Made by a program: the position numbers and the translations under genes
In this document: positions 34,320 through 47,234 of the stretch, one piece after another
How the letters are laid out: every line of letters begins with the position of its first letter
How positions within the stretch are numbered: the stretch's first letter is position 1
Notes under the pieces: generated by a model
The model's database searches: none
What the model was told of the DNA's origin: nothing
The model's input: the letters and a program-made list of their open reading frames with translations, nothing else
Assembly (NCBI GenBank): GCA_002110485.1
Contig: MOWL01000024.1
Coordinates: 620,001 to 684,000 of the forward strand
Length of the DNA: 64,000 nucleotides
Direction of reading: 5' to 3'
Source: Emergomyces orientalis
Lineage: Eukaryota; Ascomycota; Eurotiomycetes; Onygenales; Ajellomycetaceae

Positions 34320-35833
34320 ATGTTGAGCCCAGAAACACCACCAGATATAGACAAAATCTGCTACATTCCCCCACAGGCAGATACTCAAGCCTCCACCGCA
34401 ACCCCACGGGCCCGCGAAAACCCTCTCCTCCTCGCTTGGCGAGATCTCCGCACCCTCTTCTCCGTCCTCTACCTCCTCCCCAAACTTTTGTACCCCTTCA
34501 TCACCAAAAATCCCACTGATGAACTCTCCCTTAGTTCCCAGAATATCTGGTACCTAGGTGCGCTGATATCTGTCACGGGCCTCGAGACGTTTTTATGCGC
34601 TTTTGTCTTGGTGGCGGTGACGTTATTGCCTGGATGGTTGAGTGCCGCGGTTTTTTGGGGGACGGTAGGGTTTGTGTGGGCTATTTGTGCACCAATTCAG
34701 GGGCCGATGATGGTGGAGTCGCGGGTGGGGGTCAAGGACGGGGATGAGGAGGAGGACGGGGGTAGTTTGGATGCTCGGAAGGAGAGGTGGGTTTTTGTGA
34801 ACGGGGTGATGGTTGGGTATGTTTGCCCCTTTTTATCTTTAGTTTGGCGTTGCAGAGCATATTTTATGAGTTGCTTGTCTTTTTCTTTCTTTTTCTTTTT
34901 TGGATTCCTGAACCTGACACAAATTATAGAAATCGCGGCCTCGAAAACAACTGTGCCCGCCTCTCCCAAATTTTCGGCCGCGCAATAACGGGAATCCACA
35001 ATCCAACAAACGGCCTTCTCTGGGACATCATCGAATGCATCTTCCAACGATCTTTCGCGTATAACACCTACAGCACACGCTATACCTTTGACCACCTCAA
35101 ACACTGCCTAACAGACCCAACTGTGCACAAGGTAGTCGTAATCGCCCACTCCCAGGGCGGTATTATAGTCTCCATGGCGCTTGACCTCCTATTCACAGAC
35201 CTCCCCGCAGAAAACATGGCCAAACTTGAAGTATACACCTTCGGCTCCGCCGCGGCACATTTCAACAACCCCATGCGCGCCATCTACCCCATCTCCAACT
35301 CACCCACGCCCAGCCGCCGCTCAAAGGGCGTCATTAGATATATTGAGCACTACGTCAATGGGGATGATATCGTGCCGCGATGGGGTGTCATGTATAACAT
35401 CCGCTCCGCTAAGACACGGTATAGTGGTAAAGTGTTCATCCGAAATGGCGCGACGGGACATATGTTCAATCAGCATTATCTGGATAATATATTCCCGCTC
35501 GATAATCCGGATGCGCCTAAGGGTTTCCTGGATCAGGTGGTCAGTGTTGACGAATGTACGTGTCGGGATCGGGATGTTTATTATGCTTCTTCTGCGGCGG
35601 AGAACGCGGTTTGTTATGAGCCGTCTGCTGTAGTAAGGGGGGATAATGATATTAGTAACGGGGTTATATCTGTGAGGAATGGCAACGGGTTTTGCACAGA
35701 TGATCCTGATGACGGCGATGATAATGATATCAATAATGGAAGTGGTATGACTGTTCGCGAACTTAGTCGGTTGTGGAGATATCTTGGTGGTGCAGACCCG
35801 GATGTGGATGAGAGGCCGCCTCTGAGGAACTGA
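34320..35833 (+). CDS. membrane-associated alpha/beta hydrolase (lipase-like)
   Basis: Exons 34320-34816 and 34930-35833 give 466 residues. Two hydrophobic segments (about 78-125) suggest membrane anchoring or a hairpin. The nucleophile elbow is AHSQGG with Ser near 240, in VHKVVVIAHSQGGIIVSMAL. A plausible Asp lies in NGDDIVPRWG and a plausible His in GHMFNQHYL. This layout fits the serine hydrolase/DUF676-like lipase group. An acidic, Asn/Asp-rich C-terminal tail follows. The intron (gtatgt...atag) restores VMVGNRGLENNC. The natural substrate is unknown. Confidence 0.75.
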
Positions 35834-36392
35834 ATGGTATTCTATATTATTTTTGTATTGTTATTTTAGTGCAAGGATTTTAAATAGAATAGATTTATGT
35901 TGTTCCTGACCGATATACTCGGTGTATTTGTGTTCCAACTTGTCCATGGTATAATTTCGGATCATGGCCCATGGTAAAATATGCGCAGATCAGATAAGAT
36001 AAGATACCAACGTAACCTCTGGAAGTTTTGGCCCAACCAAAACTGAACACCTCCACGCTACATCGGAGGTGGTTCTGCATCAATCACTTTTCCTATTTAT
36101 TGTTTGTCTTTTAACGGCCTCTCTTTTTTTAAAATGATATATATATATATATAATAAATTCCCGATTATGAACCGGCCGCCGTCAAAAAGTCTTCATGTT
36201 GATGCGACGGTTCGGGGACAGAGCCATGGGGAGCGTGCTACCCTTTTCCACCTTTTCCTTTCTGAAGCCATATATAGCCAATATTCCCTTCCCGCTCTGT
36301 CGTTAGCCGTCGCTCTCTGGCTACCCCGGTCGCCCAGCCGCAGCATCAGTGAAAGGACCCGCTGCCATCGATATCCAGACGTCTTAATTTAA
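35834..36392. other. intergenic region
   Basis: No gene recognised. It contains a short (ta)n run near 36137-36155 and the 5' flank of the helicase pseudogene. Confidence 0.5.
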
Positions 36393-38547
36393 TGGTTGTG
36401 GATGCGGAAGGGGATCATGTGTCCGCTGACGGTACCGAAGTTCCTCCTCCAGTCACGCGAGAGCAGCCACCCATTCCCCCCTGGTAACTCATCAATATGG
36501 GCGTGCACCTAAACCCTGTACTCTTCCTCTACAGCAATCTCCGCGTATAGATGATTCTCCCTCTAACTCAGAGGAACTCGAAAGGGATCTGCAATTAGCG
36601 ATGAAAAGAAACCGATGGAAATCAAACGACTTCCCGTTTTTGCCCATCGGGATGAAAATTCTAGAACTCGTAAACAGAAATATCTTTAGCATGGTGAGAG
36701 GTTCTTCTGGTTCTGGCATATCTACTCAGGTTCCGCAAATATTGCTTGATGACGCTATCTACTATAATGATGACCCTTATTGCAATGGTATGATCACCAA
36801 GCGCTCTCAGAATGCTGCCGATCTCCCACGCAATTGAGGTTGCTGGAGAACGAGGTAAAGCGGTCGGTGATACCATTGGTTATCATACGATGCCGTCTTG
36901 CAAAGCACCATTGCTGACAGGCAGTGTTACATATTGTACGACAGAGGTTCTCCTACATCAGCTTCAACATGCCCCCGATGAAATGCTGGAGAAAGTTTCT
37001 CATTTGTTAATCGATGACTTACATGAGCGTGATGTGGATGTGGATTTACTCCTGATCGTGCTCAAAAGGGCAATTTGGACCCGTTTGGCGAGAGACATAT
37101 CCGTTCCTCAAAATGTTTTAATGAGCTCTAGCTCCGAGACCGACGTACCCCTTCTGAGGTGGTATTTTAGATTCAAAAATCCCCGAGGCGACTGGATATA
37201 GTGCCCCTTACTCATAATCGCAACCAAAATTTGTTCATTAAACATCATTTTGTTGGAGATATAATACAAACCTTCAAGAAGGAGTATGATACACTCGATC
37301 TGGAACCTTTTTTCACAGACCGTAGCACAAGATTGTTTCTAAAGAGAACGCTAGAAATTGTGCACTTGAAAACACAGGCTATGTCGCTTCGAGTGACAAA
37401 TATCCACCAAATCAGCTTTGAGCTGATTTGGAAGCTCCTTTCGATGAAGATACCTCTCCGGTTCCGCTTGGGTTGGTTGCCATGCCTATCGCGCATATTT
37501 TCAAAACTAGCACTGAATATTCCTTCGGGGGCATCGGAATATTAAACGCTTTCGAGAGAAACTGCTAGATGAGTGTCCACTAAATGTCAATTTCAGGAGC
37601 AGATCGAGATTCAGAATAATTAGGGTACATGACAAGGTACGGGGTGCGATTTCTGAGATCGTGCCTGGGGGGTGCCGCAAAATTATCCTCTGTGAGAATA
37701 TTGGCGAAGCGTCGACTCCTCTATTGGACGTGCAGCATGTTGTAGATACGGGTCGGGTTACGGAACAAGTATATTGCCCAGAACGGATGAGGTCAAAACT
37801 GAGTTTTCACTGGGCTAGCAAATCAACTTCAAAGGAAAGAGCCGGTCGTGCAGGCTTCGTTCGGAAAGGGCATTATTACGCATTGTTCACGAAAACCAGA
37901 TACGAGACCATGCGAAAGGCGGCAGCTTTGGAATTGCATCGAACTGATATTCAGAAACTCAGCCTGCAAGTGAAGGCAGCTGGCTTGAGTGAGAATATCG
38001 GCGGATTTTTTTACCAATGCTATGAATCCCCATCGCTTTCCTCCGTGGATTCTACTGTGACTAGTCTTCAGAACATAGCGGCCATCGACGATGATCAAAA
38101 TTTGACGCCTTTCCGTCTTCTTCAGACGCTGCCAATCCACCCTAAGCGTGGTAAACTGATTGTGTTGGGGACAATATTCCGTTGTTTGGAACCGGTAATC
38201 ATCACCGATGCGCTTTTGGAGCCACAATCGTTCTTCCCCAACGGAATCGGAAAACTGAAGATGTCTGGTCAAGAGGGCTGTAGTGATCATATTGCAGAGA
38301 TTAATGCCTTCAGAACCTCTCGACGTTTTGACAAAAGAGCGAGAAGATGTTGCTGGTAATTATTGCCGAGAAAATTTTGATCGGGCTCCCAGGGTCTACG
38401 AGCTTTCTGAACAATGCTCAGGAGACAGTGCAAATCCTCTCTGACCATGGGGTTATTCCCAAAGTACGTAATGCGTCCGAGGTAACGGACGATCCTTTTG
38501 GCGGCAAGGAATTTAATAACAAATCTTCCAAAGATAGCCTCGTATGA
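36393..38547 (+). pseudogene. decayed DEAH-box RNA helicase
   Basis: Homology to DHX/DEAH helicases runs in order but jumps between reading frames. Block one (36535-36810) has PFLPIGMKILELVNRN and a motif I GSSGSGISTQVPQ, in which the Walker A Lys is replaced by Ile. The frame shifts near 36805. Block two (36812-37198) has VGDTIGYHT and motif II LLIDDLHERD in place of DEIHER. A stop at 37199 precedes block three (37201-37545), with FIKHHFVGDII. Block four (about 37670-38346) has NIGEASTPLLDVQHVVDTGRV, a damaged motif VI (RAGRAGF) and an HA2-like region with LLQTLPIHPKRGKLIVLGTIF. Block five (38347-38547) is the remaining tail. The exon/intron phase at 36484/36535 also fails. Loss of frame, motif I and motif VI all point to a pseudogene. 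Confidence 0.85.
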
Positions 38548-38934
38548 AGCATTTAACCTACGAAATCCGGGATATTAATTAGAGAATTTGGATTGTATAA
38601 TACCTCGTGTGCAACTGTGCCAGACACATCATTTAGTTATAAATTTATTATTTTATTATTTTACTATTATTTTTTGTTTGGTGGTGATGCTGTAGTTAAC
38701 AGTTTATTCATGGCAACATCGCCAAAGGTCCATTTATTTAGTATTGCAATGACGTCGAACTAGTAACTAAAACCAACCTCCAACTTCCAACACCAATCCT
38801 GAGACATACAAAAAAAATCATGAACAATATTCACAGCCCAGCAATAGTAGCAACAACTGATAACCATAAACAGATATCTAGCAGGACGAGCTAATGACAG
38901 TCTCTAAACGAAACCTTCCCTCCCTCGCGATAAC
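38548..38934. other. intergenic region
   Basis: AT-rich; no gene recognised. Confidence 0.5.
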
Positions 38935-41265
38935 ATGAGAACGGCCCTTTGGCTTGGTCGTTTCCGTCCCAATCCCGCACCTCTACCATGTTGCTGGCCG
39001 CAGTGTAGGATATTGCCTCCTCCATCCACCATAAAATCTTCCGGCTCTAGATACATCATACGCCAATTGCTCCGCCAACGCCATGGCGGGAAATTCATTC
39101 ACCACCGCAGTTTTCAATGGCGGAACCAGCACCGCCCTCCGCCCCCTCGCTGGCCGCCGCTTGCCTATACCGGAAAAACCACCCTCCTACTCGCCGCCAC
39201 TTTAACCCCAGCTGCCTTCCTCCAACTCGCTGAGAACGGCATAGACGATGACTCCACGACCGCGGAGAGCGAGATGCTCGCCGCATCGCGCGAGGAAGCG
39301 CGGCGTGTAATTCCAGATGACATGCGCGGGATCGTCCGGTTCTGCCGGAGTGTGTATATATTCGTGGATCGGTATGTGCTGGAACCCGTGGCGACCGCGC
39401 TGCGATTTCTGCATCTTGTTGTCATCTTTGTGCCAGTTATTGTGACGGTGCCGGCGATTTGGATTGGTGGGAGGGTGAAGAGACGGGATGGGGAGAGGAG
39501 TGGGACGCTTTGGTGGTACGGGTTTTTGGTAAGGGGGATGGAAAGGGCTGGGCCAGCGTTTATTAAGGTGTGTTGACCCTTTTTCAGTAAGAGGAAGAAG
39601 AAATGAAGGCGTTGTTTGATAATATTAAGGGTAGGTGGAATTGGCGAACTAATTTTTTTTTAATTTAATTTAATCTAGTTGGGGCAATGGGCGGCGTCGC
39701 GGTCTGATATCTTTCCTCCGGAGCTATGCGCGGAAATGTCCTCGTTACATTCTGACGCTCCGGCTCACTCATTGCATGCCACGAAGCGGATTATAAGCAG
39801 AGCTTTCAACCTGCCGTTTGAAGAAATCTTTGAGGAATTCGACGAGAAGCCTCTGGGAGTTGGGGCTATTGCACAAGTATACAAAGCGAAACTGCACCCG
39901 GATCTTGTTATACATGATAAACTAGCGTCGGATGATAAACCGCAGAATCTGCGGGCTAAGTTCAAGAAAAATGTAGACACGCTGGTTAAAAGTAGTCCGC
40001 AGCGGGTGCCTTCGTCGTACGTCGCGATCAAGGTGCTACATCCTCGCGTACAGAGAATTGTGCGCCGAGATCTCTGGATCATGGCTTTTTTTGCACAGCT
40101 GATCAATTCAATTCCTACGATGGAGTGGTTTTCTTTCCCAGACGAGGTGAAGCAGTTTGGAAACATGATGCGACTCCAGCTTGATTTGCGGATTGAAGCT
40201 GCAAACCTCCAGCTTTTCCGTGAACACTTTAAATTGCGGACGACCGCGTGGTTCCCATATCCATACACTGAGTATACGACTAGGGAGGTACTCGTTGAGG
40301 AATTCGCTCAGGGGATCCCGTTGTCTACATTCCTGGAAAGTGGCGGAGGCGTATATCAGCAGGAAATTGCTCGGGAGGGACTCGATGCGTTCTTACACAT
40401 GCTGCTCATCGATAACTTCGTCCACGCTGATCTCCACCCCGGCAATATTATGGTCCGTTTCTACAAACCCGGCCAAATAGATCTCTCCTTTAAGACCTAC
40501 AAGCCAAATACATTCGCCAAGGAAAAGACCCAGGTCGACGTAACAGAATCAGTTCTCGACCGTCTCCGGCCTCACCAAGGGGACCCAGAGAAGTGGAACG
40601 CCGCCCTCTCCGAGATCGACAAGGAAGGCTACCGCCCACAGCTCATCTTCATCGACACAGGCCTTGTCACGCAACTCAACGGCCACAACCGACGGAATTT
40701 CCTCGACCTGTTCCATGCCGTGGCTGAGTTTGACGGGTACAAGTCTGGTCAGCTCATGGTGGAACGATGCCGACAGCCGGACGTGGTAATCGATCCGGAG
40801 ATTTTTGCGTTAAAGATGCAACATCTGGTGTTAGCGGTGAAGGGGCGAACGTTTGCACTGGGTAATGTCAAGATTGGCGATGTGTTGAGCCAGGTGTTGT
40901 ATATGGTGCGCGCGCACCATGTACGGCTCGAAGGGGATTTTGTCAATGTGGTCATATCTATCCTTTTGCTGGAGGGGATTGGGCGGAGTATGGATCCTGA
41001 GTTGGATTTGTTTAAGAGGTGCGTTCGTATTCTCTCAACCCCCCTCTACTATTTCTATACAAAAAAAATGCCAACTTGGATTAATAGCGCACTCCCCATC
41101 CTCCGTCAACTTGGATCTGGCACGACATTCCTCAAATCCGTGCGGGAAGGCGACACGTCGATGCTGAAGGTATGGGTTGGGCTTGAGGCGCGGACGTTGC
41201 TGCAGGCGAGCATTGAGAGCGTCGAGAAGTGTGTGAAGTATGATCTGCTCTCACCAAATATATAA
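38935..41265 (+). CDS. mitochondrial UbiB/ABC1-family protein, ADCK2/Cqd1-like
   Basis: Exons 38935-39567 and 39679-41265 give 739 residues. The N-terminus is basic and Arg-rich with few acids, like a mitochondrial targeting sequence, followed by a hydrophobic segment near 80-95 and another near 162-180. The UbiB signature KxGQ is formed across the intron (FIK/LGQWAASRSDIFP, about 211-214). The kinase-like core shows PLGVGAIAQVYKA, VAIKVLHP (Lys near 329) and HADLHPGN (Asp near 462). Family members bind ATP and act in coenzyme Q synthesis or distribution at the inner membrane. The ERAGPAFIKLGQW context is closest to human ADCK2 and yeast Ypl109c/Cqd1. The exact start is uncertain. Confidence 0.88.
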
Positions 41266-42328
41266 GGACGTGAATATTATTTCATTCGTGGGATAATTAA
41301 GGTATGATAGAACGGGTGGGGTGAGAGTTTGGGTTTGGCACTATTTAGACAGGATGGCTCCTTTTCTCTTTTTTCTTTTTTTCTTCTCTGTTATTTTATT
41401 TGTTTATTATTTATATTTTATTTTGGAGTATATATCTACCCCATCTTACTTTTTGTGTTTACTTTGCCGCTTGTAAATTATTCAAATACGCACATATGAT
41501 ACCATGCATCTCAGGTTCTACAGATTGTTCCTTGGTCGCTGGTCCACATATAATCTGCCTCTGGATATCCATGCCCCATCACCCACTCTGGTTTTTCTGA
41601 CAAGGTTACCACGGCTAAATATGGAGCTTCGTGGCAACCTTCCATCCTACTCAGTTGTAGACACCAAAGAGCAGGCTTTTATTAGTCGGAGTTAGGGTTG
41701 ATTTGCTGGTATTCCTATTCGTTCTCCAGAGCAAGCCGGATAATCATTCGCCTGGGGCCAGTCAAAAATGACATCCCAGGGGAAACAAAAACCGGCTTTA
41801 ACATCTCGTGGACTGGAGAGCAGCGGCCGTTGCGGCAAACGAGTTAAAACGGTTATCTGATAACTAAAAAATTGTTCTTGAGGGGAAGAGACTATGGCGG
41901 GCGGAAATATTGCTTACCCCTCTTTACCTAGGTAAATACACAGAGGTTGTATCCGACATTTAATCGTCTCTTTCATTCATTCTTTTTGCCCTCGTTGATG
42001 TCAAATATTTTGCTTTTCATTCCATTCTCCTTGCCCTTCTATATCTTCGCTTTGTATTATTATTATTGTTGTTGTTGTTGTTGTTGATACGTGCTTTTGT
42101 TTTCACGCTGAGCATTCAAGATATTTACTTATCTCGATCGTTGAAGCCTGCAATGAGTGAATGACTCAATATCACAGAATATTGATAAACTTTCCCAACA
42201 TAGTTTATTTTTAATTTGCACATGTCAGATTCCATCTTTTATTTCCTATCTGTCTTTCATTATCGTCCTATCTACCCTATACCCGACGAGCTCAAGCAGC
42301 GCATGTTTCCGCCTCTTGAGAGTGGGAG
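41266..42328. other. intergenic region
   Basis: No gene recognised. It holds a 14-bp palindrome tttacctaggtaaa (41923-41936) and a ttattattgttgttg tract near 42055-42087. Confidence 0.5.
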
Positions 42329-44136
42329 ATGCTAGCGCCGAATTCCATTCCACGGCACCTCCGCCGACCTGGCGATGATGGATACCGCACGCCCACAATC
42401 GAAGATGTTGAGAAAGACTCTGAATTCCCATTCCCAGAGCAATTGCTGTCCATCCCATCATCACAATCCGACGCCCCTATTTCGCCCGCCCTTGAACGTC
42501 TCCGGTCCCGTGCATCTCAACACACTAACGGCTCGAAACACAGCCGCCACGATGTTACGACCACTGGGGCAAAAGCCAACGGGATGAAGGTGACCAATGG
42601 TGTCAATGGCTTCGACAATTTCAATGACGGCGTTGAAACTTCGCTTCCATCGGAGGATTGGCCGTTGGATCTGCCCTGGAAGGAGAGAATAAGACATTTT
42701 ACCTGGGCGTTTTTCACGCTGACGATGGCGACGGGGGGGTTGGCGAATGTGCTATATTCCGGTATGATATATTGATTTATATTGACTATAGTTATCTGTG
42801 ATATATACATTTCTCTCCCAAACACCCCAATATACTGCCTTGAATATGAATGCTAAACGGTCAACTAGTTCCATACCGCTTCCGTGGCCTAGATACAATA
42901 GGCATTGTAGTAATGCTCATCAACATATTTTTATACTGCTGCATCTGGGGTCTGCTTCTCACGCGGTTCTATCACTACCCATATACATTCAAAGCATCCT
43001 TTATGCATCCCACGGAGTCCCTATTTGTCCCTGCGTCGATCGTCTCATTCGGAACCATCCTTATTAATATCTCACAATATGGCCCACCGAGATCAGGAGA
43101 GTGGCTGGATACAACTACCTGGATCCTATTCTGGTTCAATGCCACACTGGCCGTAATGTTCTCCGCTGGTATATATCTGACTATGTACGTGCATTACATT
43201 CAACATGTAATCGGCATCCATTGACTTTCGTCATTCCTCGTTTGACACTATTTCCCGCGCTGACCTGGTTCTTTCTAGATGGTCAACACAGACCTTCACA
43301 ATCGCCCAAATGACGCCGATATGGATATTCCCCGCCTACCCGATGCTAATCATCGGATCACACGCTGCGGTTCTAAGCAGCAGCGTATCTGAGAGACGAG
43401 CTCTACATATCATCGTCGGCGGCACGACCATCCAGGGCGTCGGCTTCCTCGTCTCAATGACAGTCTACTCGGCATTTATCTATAGACTAATGACTCAGAA
43501 ACTGCCCAAGGAGAACCTGCGGCCGGGCATGTTCGTCTCCGTGGGGCCGAGCGCGTTTACGGTTGCTGGCCTGGTAGGTATGGCAAACAATGCGGACCGG
43601 GCGTTTCCAGCAGACTTCATGGGCGATGGCCATCTGGCAGGGATGGTTATTCGGATCGTGGCGAATTTTGCCGCGTTATGGCTTTGGGGGTATGTTTCTT
43701 CATGTAATATATATTCCCAAATAGCCCCATGATGAAACCACTCTTGTGTAGAAGTAAATACTAACGGAAGAAAAAAAAAAATATCACTAGCCTCGCCATC
43801 TTCTTCTTCTTCATCGCCATCTTCGCCCACTGGTCCGCCGTCAGCCGCGGCCGCATGATCTTCTCCATGACCTGGTACTCATTCGTCTTCCCCAACACAG
43901 CACTGGTGACAGCTACCTTCGCCATCGGCAAGGCATTTGAGTGCCCGGAGATCGAGATCGCGGGATGCGTGATGGCCATCCTCTTATTGATGACGTATTG
44001 CTTCGTCACAGCTATGATGTTGCGGGCAGTTGTGTTGCGTCATATTCTGTGGCCAAGGAAGGGCGAGGATAAGGATGAAGGCGGGTTTAAAATTAGGGAA
44101 CTTCAGCCAGCCGTGCCGCCTATTTTGGTTGGGTGA
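42329..44136 (+). CDS. TDT-family C4-dicarboxylate/malic acid transporter
   Basis: Exons 42329-42761, 42869-43184, 43279-43689 and 43791-44136 give 501 residues. A hydrophilic N-terminus of about 120 residues precedes about ten membrane segments. Family marks are FTWAFFTLTMATGGLANVLY, YRFRGLDTIG across intron 1, WSTQTFTIAQMTPIWIFPAYP across intron 2, and PSAFTVAGLVGMA. The TDT (TehA/Mae1/Ssu1) family moves dicarboxylates or sulfite across the plasma membrane. This sequence looks closer to malic acid permeases of Mae1 type than to Ssu1, but this is by eye. All introns join in phase. Confidence 0.88.
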
Positions 44137-44547
44137 GTTACTGTGAATGAGGGCGGAGAGTGGGTTGGTGGTTTTGGTTCAAATTTAAATCCTTTTTGTG
44201 TGTTTTGAAAAGCGGATTGACTGATTTTTATGATACCCCGACCAGCACCTGATTTTGTTTTCTTGTTCCTTTTCAGACTGATATATATTTTTTAATAATA
44301 TTCGGTTGACTTTAGGGAGTCAAGCGGAAAAAGGAAAGATCACGATACGCGAAGAGATGATGTAAAAATTTGGAATCAACATTGGGGAATATAAAACTGC
44401 ATACTAGATTTCAATATAGTTGGCTTTCATCCCGAAAATCAACGCCACACCATAGCCGTCATAAAAATGCCCCTCATATCATGGGAACCTTCCGCGTTCG
44501 CAAGCCCTCTACGAAGACACGAAATACCACACACGGGCCGAACCCTT
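44137..44547. other. intergenic region between convergent genes
   Basis: 3' flanks of the transporter (+) and the carbonic anhydrase (-). No gene recognised. Confidence 0.5.
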
Positions 44548-45190
44548 CTAGGCAACCCTCCTCACCCTCCCCGCCTCAACTTCATACACCCACCCGGAAA
44601 TAGGAATCTCAGGTGTAACCAGCACATGTTCACTCAACCACTTAACATCGCTCCTCACAGCCTCCTCAAGCTGCCCAAACGGAAGAAAGTTCTCCAGATC
44701 ACTTCTCAGCGCCTGGCGCACCTTGAAGCCAAGATTTGCAATGCCATTATCACCAGCGTCGCCCACCAGGTTCTTTTCAACGAGCGCGTGGGCCTGCTCG
44801 TTGGTGAATGTCAACATGCCACAGCCGGTATGCTTGACGAGTAGGATCTCACGAGTCCCTAGAAGCTGCTGCGAGATCACGATGGAGCGTAGGGCGTCGC
44901 TGGCATTAGCGCCAGCGTTGCGGATTACGTGTGCGTCACCGAGGGAGATGCCGAAGGCGGAGGCGGGGTCTATGCGGGCGTCCATACAGGTTACTAGTGA
45001 GGGTTAGGAAAGGAGCTTTTGGAAAGTGAGAAAAGGGGGGCGTATATATATATATGTATATATATATATATGTTCTCCACATACGGACGAGATATTTCTT
45101 CGCGGGCGGAAGGGCAAGATGACCCTGATCGAAGGTGTCTGCATATTGAACATTTTGGTCATGAAGGTTTTGTTGGATTGGGGTTGCCAT
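44548..45190 (-). CDS. beta-class carbonic anhydrase, short form
   Basis: Two minus-strand exons, 45190-45085 and 44993-44548, give 183 residues. The zinc ligands are all present: CMDAR (Cys38, with the Asp40/Arg42 dyad), His90 and Cys93 in KHTGCG. The motif VIRNAGA is also typical. The enzyme interconverts CO2 and bicarbonate. The short length, with no targeting sequence, resembles the small cytosolic CafC/CafD-type enzymes of Aspergillus. The intron (gtatgt...ctag) carries a (ta)n microsatellite and splits the active-site motif, restoring YLVLTCMDARID. An in-frame Met slightly upstream is not needed. Confidence 0.92.
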
Positions 45191-46817
45191 TGTTTTGGCT
45201 GGGATGGATGTGATTGATCCGTTGTGTAGTATATATAAAACAAGCTGTATTTGTATATCACAGGCCGGGAAGATATAGTTATATCTGTATTTATTTGCTG
45301 CCGAGCTTTCTGGAGTTGGATGATCTGAATGCAATGGTTAGTAGATGATCTCCAACTGTTTCATGATGAAATGCCTGGGGATAGCAGCTGTTCGTTCCTC
45401 TCACATAACATGTATAATCTCAAGAGTCCGAACTGGGGTACAACATAAAGAGGACATTGCTTTTAAAATCGGGTTGGTGGATATTTTGTATTACAATGAA
45501 ATAGTTCATTCAAATAGAGAATTTTTCCATGGAAAAAGAATATGCATATGAAATAAATTCATAGAATTTGTATATCTCGTCTTTCTCAACATGCGAAAAT
45601 CCATAACTCACCAGTATAGTAATTGAGTGTCCCTGCGCATGTAGTTTCTCGGATAATATATGCTAATTTTCGACCCCTTTTTGAATATCAGAATCCAAAA
45701 TTGCTAGTTCATCCCAAACAATATTGACATTGTCAAAGGCAGAGGGGATTATATTTAATATACTCCGTCATGCTGCACAACTCTTTTCCATCTCCATCTC
45801 CATCTCCCTCTTCATAGGATAAAGGTCATAGAGAGTAAATCACGCGTTGAAGAGGAGCAATTAGCTCATTTCAAACAAATGACACAATGTGCAAATGACG
45901 CCATACGATGGTGTCTAGGGCCATTCTGGTTGGATTTTTCTTTTTACTTTTACTTTTATTTTTCCATTTCTTTGCACCATTTTCGTCCTATGAAGAGCTA
46001 GATTTCTGAAATGCGGGGAAATCTGCCATTTTCTTAAACTTTTAATTCGTCAGTGGATATTGGACGGTTTGTTAACGGGGGTTAGCATTTCTCCGTCCTT
46101 TCTAGCCGCGATGCGCGCAAATGGTGTCTTTCTTTCCGCAAATAATACGTGAGCCTAGCATGTCAACAGCAGGTAAAAACAGTATAAAATTTTTTTTTTT
46201 GATGTTGACGTTGTGTTGAGCAAGCAGCCAAACATTTGTGATTGACGTACTCCTTTGTGCTGGCCCTGTTGTTTGAGATGTGGTGACATTAACTTGCTCA
46301 GACATCAAGTTGGCCCTGAAATTGAGCGCGACATCCCTTTAGCTTTCACCAATGAAAGCACTAATAAGAGGTTCAGGCGCCATAAGCCTAAACGGATGTG
46401 AAAGCCCTAAGCTACGCTAAATCAAGATGTCTTTAGGCCTGCATGTTTGCAATGGCTGAATGCCCGGGGTTTCTTTTCTCTTCTTCCCTCCTCTTTCCTC
46501 CTGCTCTTGCAAAAAATGCTTCTATATTATACGAGTTCCAACAGGGTATTTGAGAAGGTTGGGGATAAATAACTTAACGTTAAAATGATGTTGGCGGGAA
46601 AAACCAAAGCCAGAATGATAAGAAGAGGGATCGATCATGGATGAACCATTGAGACAGGTTCTACTATTTAATCATTCATTATGATGAGATCGGTACTTAA
46701 TTATCCCAAATTTGAACTCGCTTATTCGACTTCAACCGTGGTTAATTTATTTGGTTTTACAAGGTATGCCTCGCAGTCACACTTTTTACAAGACTCTCCT
46801 GGCTCTTGCATCAAAGA
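45191..46817. other. intergenic region left of solo LTR
   Basis: No gene recognised in 1.6 kb; AT-rich. It ends with the left target duplication of the solo LTR (aaaga, 46813-46817). Confidence 0.5.
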
Positions 46818-46919
46818 TCATAGAGTGCATCTAGCCTATCATATAGAACTACCTAGCTAGCTAAAATATATATATGTGTGTGGGGCATGTGACTAGGGTA
46901 GCCCTAGTATTACCTAACA
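46818..46919 (-). mobile_element. solo LTR of the same copia family (102 bp)
   Basis: On the minus strand it begins tgttaggtaatac and ends gcactctatga. It is exactly 102 bp, with about seven differences from the LTRs at 16795 and 21641. It is flanked by perfect 5-bp duplications (aaaga at 46813-46817 and 46920-46924). This is the expected scar of LTR-LTR recombination after an older insertion. Confidence 0.93.
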
Positions 46920-47234
46920 AAAGATCCTGGCTACGAGCGCCAAAGGGCTCGAGGTTCTGGCTAGCCACGACTTCGCGAGGAACTCGTGGTGTTTTGCCGC
47001 GAGGTCCCCTGTGATCTTGCCCAATGAGTAGAGGCGGAGACAGCCAGGGAACTGCGAACTGGGGAGTACCAAATAAGTGGCTTGCCCTGTGTGCTGCGTC
47101 TCATGCAGTAGCAATAATCCCTTGAGCGCTAGTTGGGCATTCATGTCAAGCACTTCCCCCTTTCTCCCTCGACCGTCCTCGATTATTTCTTGGGCGTTAT
47201 TTTCTGTATCATTTTTAATTATTCCGTGCCAATT
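46920..47234. other. upstream region of the NO VEIN-like gene
   Basis: A 315-bp stretch between the solo LTR and the start codon at 47235; no separate gene recognised. The solo LTR therefore lies within the likely promoter. Confidence 0.5.

Noticed and set aside
36393..38547. Helicase region as an intron-rich functional gene
   Set aside because: Frame changes occur within conserved blocks without GT-AG introns, and catalytic residues of motifs I and VI are lost.
46914..47153. Minus-strand frame of 79 codons upstream of the NO VEIN-like gene
   Set aside because: It starts inside the solo LTR boundary, has no recognised features and lies in the probable promoter.
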